A stretch of 25,680 nt of DNA, from positions 1 to 25,680 of the IMG/VR virus record IMGVR_UViG_3300030380_006848; one strand, 5' to 3'. The notes beneath the pieces were generated by a model, which worked only from the letters and a program-made list of their open reading frames with translations, made no database searches and had not been told where the DNA came from. The DNA comes from a virus. The stretch's first letter is position 1; each line of letters opens with the position of its first letter. Positions 24,005 through 25,680 of the stretch are shown here, in pieces. Both the position numbers and the translations under genes were made by a program.

Positions 24005-24354
24005 GCGTGTCCGAGGAAGCCGGAGACGCTATGTTGCTGATGAAAGCACTCATCAGCAAAATGGAGACGATGGACGCTGAAATTCAAACCATGCGAAAAA
24101 GCATGAACACACCGGAACTGTTGCTTAAGCGCGCAGGTTTTGTTCGCACCAACACTCCTGCAAACGAGGATGTTTGGGGCGACCCATTACGCGGCGAACG
24201 CGATTCGGTTATCAGCAAAGCCGCCGCCGCGATTGATGACGCAGGCATGGCTATGCCCGAAACGAACGAAGCATGGCACGACATGTCATGGGATGATATT
24301 CATGCGATGGCGAACACCGCCGCGGAAGTTGAAGGAAGGAGGATTGACCAATGA
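24001..24354 (+). CDS. Small hypothetical coiled-coil protein
   Basis: A 117-aa product starting at GTG 24001, which overlaps the previous TGA; AAGGA sits five bases upstream. GTG 24007 with AGGTGTGA is an equally fair start. Residues about 8-38 form a Met-rich coiled coil (MLLMKALISKMETMDAEIQTM). The remainder is acidic, with TPANEDVWGDPLRG and a Trp-containing C-terminal helix (AWHDMSWDDIHAM). No family is recognised. Probably a small virion-assembly protein, judged from context alone. Confidence 0.7.
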   Translation: MSVSEEAGDAMLLMKALISKMETMDAEIQTMRKSMNTPELLLKRAGFVRTNTPANEDVWGDPLRGERDSVISKAAAAIDDAGMAMPETNEAWHDMSWDDIHAMANTAAEVEGRRIDQ

Positions 24355-24704
24355 AGCCAATGAAGGTTGAAGCAGGACAACACGCGCCCGATATTGACGA
24401 ACTCATCAAGCAGGCCAACGAGTTGATTGAGAAGGCCGAGGCCAAAGGCAAGCAGTTGGGGTCAAAGACCGGCGACTCGTTTGAAAGCGTTCGTGGTGTT
24501 GACAAAGTTCGTCCCGGCACTTATTGGACGAACCAGCAACAGATTGAGGTTGAGGATGTCAAGAACACCGGCGCGAAGAAAGAGGAAGCAAAACTCAAGA
24601 CACATGCCGGATGGCCGAATGTTGTTGAGATGCGCGAGAACAAGGCTGGCGACCCATCCGATAAAAATCCCGAAGGAGCATACAATCTCACCGACTTTTA
24701 TTGA
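24351..24704 (+). CDS. Small hypothetical protein
   Basis: A 117-aa product whose ATG overlaps the previous TGA. A strong Shine-Dalgarno GGAGG (about 24339-24343) sits eight bases upstream. Residues 13-35 form a helix (DIDELIKQANELIEKAEAKGKQ). The rest is hydrophilic, with WTNQQQIEVEDVK and a C-terminal AYNLTDFY. No Cys, membrane segment or family is recognised. The gene keeps the order portal, small genes, large gene that often leads to a capsid or protease gene in tailed viruses. That is only context. Confidence 0.72.
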   Translation: MKPMKVEAGQHAPDIDELIKQANELIEKAEAKGKQLGSKTGDSFESVRGVDKVRPGTYWTNQQQIEVEDVKNTGAKKEEAKLKTHAGWPNVVEMRENKAGDPSDKNPEGAYNLTDFY

Positions 24705-24713
24705 GGTGAGAAA

Positions 24714-25680
24714 GTGCGTGAGGATGCAGTAGCGTATAACGCGCGAGTTGTCCAAGAGTTTGTAGAGGCTGTTTTTCTCAAGGCTGATGCAAGAAACGAA
24801 GCCGTCAATGTCATTCTAAGTGCGCAAAACATGCGCAACTACGGTCATGACGCTTCTTACTATGAAGGGCAAGCGCAGGCTTACCTCGCTAAAGCGAAAG
24901 TCAACTTGGGTTTGAATGTCCCAGCGCGACAAACGGCGCAGGCAACTTCTCGCCGTGACACCAGCATGGAGCGCGCGCCTCCGCGCCATTTCAAAGCACG
25001 GCAAATTTTCAACGAGGAAATGCTGTTGGAAGCGTTGGAGGCTCATCAACGCGGCGACGATAGCATGTTGAACAGACTGGCTCGCAAAACGATGGGGTGG
25101 CGCGCTGACACCATTCCGAACAGGAAAGAACGCACGGTGAGAGACGAGGCGACAGGACGCGAGTTGCACCAAGACATCGCGGGTCGCCATCACAAATTTG
25201 AGACCCTGCAACTCTACCCACCGCACAGCAAAAGAGTTTCGTTTGGCGAACCGATGTTCCAAAAAATGAAGCGATACCTCTACAAAACCGAAGACGAAAC
25301 ATTTGGCAAAAACGCGCGCCTTCTTGATGGAAAGATGAGGCATGTTGCGAAAGGTCTCCACGCTGATTTGAGAAAACCTCACCAATTCACCAAGTGGGAC
25401 GGTTCTAACGCGAACCTTCTCGCGTTTTACGGAAAAGGCTACAATCAATTTCTTGACACCATGAGAAAGAAATACGGTCAGCAGGCTCCTCTTTTGCAAA
25501 GTAAGCAACTACCGAAAGTCTACCTGCTCATCAAGAATTGGATAAACGAAGGTCTTGATGAGAAAACGGTGATGAATGAAATCATCAACGATGACGCTTC
25601 GGGCTTGCGTAGAGAGGGTCGCAAGGGTATGACGCCCGCGGAGTCTCTACGCGACCTTGCGGAGAACGACCCGCAAATTG
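24714..25680 (+). CDS. Large hypothetical protein, truncated by window end
   Basis: The frame is open from GTG 24714 to the window end, giving 322 complete codons and no stop. GAGGTGAG (24703-24710) lies three to seven bases before the GTG, an excellent ribosome site. The visible part is basic and helical, rich in Arg/Lys/His/Gln. It includes YYEGQAQAYLAKAKVNLG near residue 45, a basic stretch around residues 75-90, and YLLIKNWINEGLDEKTVMNEI near residue 275. No catalytic motif or capsid-protein signature was recognised. A virion structural protein is likely by position. The major capsid protein has not been found in the window, but I see nothing that shows this is it. Confidence 0.75.
   Translation, partial: MREDAVAYNARVVQEFVEAVFLKADARNEAVNVILSAQNMRNYGHDASYYEGQAQAYLAKAKVNLGLNVPARQTAQATSRRDTSMERAPPRHFKARQIFNEEMLLEALEAHQRGDDSMLNRLARKTMGWRADTIPNRKERTVRDEATGRELHQDIAGRHHKFETLQLYPPHSKRVSFGEPMFQKMKRYLYKTEDETFGKNARLLDGKMRHVAKGLHADLRKPHQFTKWDGSNANLLAFYGKGYNQFLDTMRKKYGQQAPLLQSKQLPKVYLLIKNWINEGLDEKTVMNEIINDDASGLRREGRKGMTPAESLRDLAENDPQI

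Overview
The window looks like part of the virion-morphogenesis region of a tailed double-stranded DNA virus (Caudoviricetes-type), or of a provirus of one. The two gene products recognised with confidence are a complete large terminase (16543-17946) and an HK97-type portal protein (21796-23634). Almost all genes lie on the + strand with spacers of a few bases or overlapping stop/start codons. The one exception is a small Cys-rich gene on the - strand (10745-11077). No rRNA, tRNA, CRISPR array, IS element or integrase was seen. The host cannot be fixed from sequence alone. An archaeal, probably aquatic, host is the leaning: many ribosome-binding sites are of the GGTGA/GAGGTGA kind, some genes have no visible site (possible leaderless starts), about a third of starts are TTG or GTG, and there is an Arf/Ras-like GTPase and a LAGLIDADG protein. 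None of these excludes a bacterial host.

Layout. (1) 1-335 is non-coding, extremely rich in CGCG, and carries nested inverted repeats and a T-run. (2) 336-7511 encodes one giant protein of 2391 aa with a DnaJ-like zinc-cysteine cluster. (3) 7512-7644 is a leader with overlapping, mutually exclusive inverted repeats. (4) 7645-10828 is a compact module: a two-TM/coiled-coil protein, a one-TM protein, an Arf-like small GTPase, a Cys/His protein, a protein with one hydrophobic stretch, and a two-TM protein. I regard this as the best candidate for an undescribed system in the window. (5) 10745-11114 holds the lone leftward gene and a 37-bp divergent spacer. (6) 11115-16536 holds a protein with a duplicated CxxC...HxxxH helix-turn-helix unit (candidate small terminase or regulator) and three large low-complexity, probably structural or scaffold-like proteins. 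(7) 16543-17946 is the large terminase. (8) 17943-20391 is a run of small, basic, Cys-containing proteins, including ones that match from memory families known as DUF5872 and DUF6321, plus a 54-aa Cys-rich gene. (9) 20396-21796 is a coiled-coil/winged-helix/LAGLIDADG protein abutting the portal gene. (10) 21796-25680 holds the portal with two zinc-binding insertions, three small proteins, and a large gene cut off by the window end.

How it fits together. Terminase and portal form the DNA-packaging machine, and the genes around them are expected to build the head and connector. The 7645-10828 module suggests a nucleotide-switched activity at the host membrane, perhaps in entry, assembly or release, but its role is inferred only from domains and clustering. 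The major capsid protein, tail genes and replication genes were not identified and probably lie outside the window.
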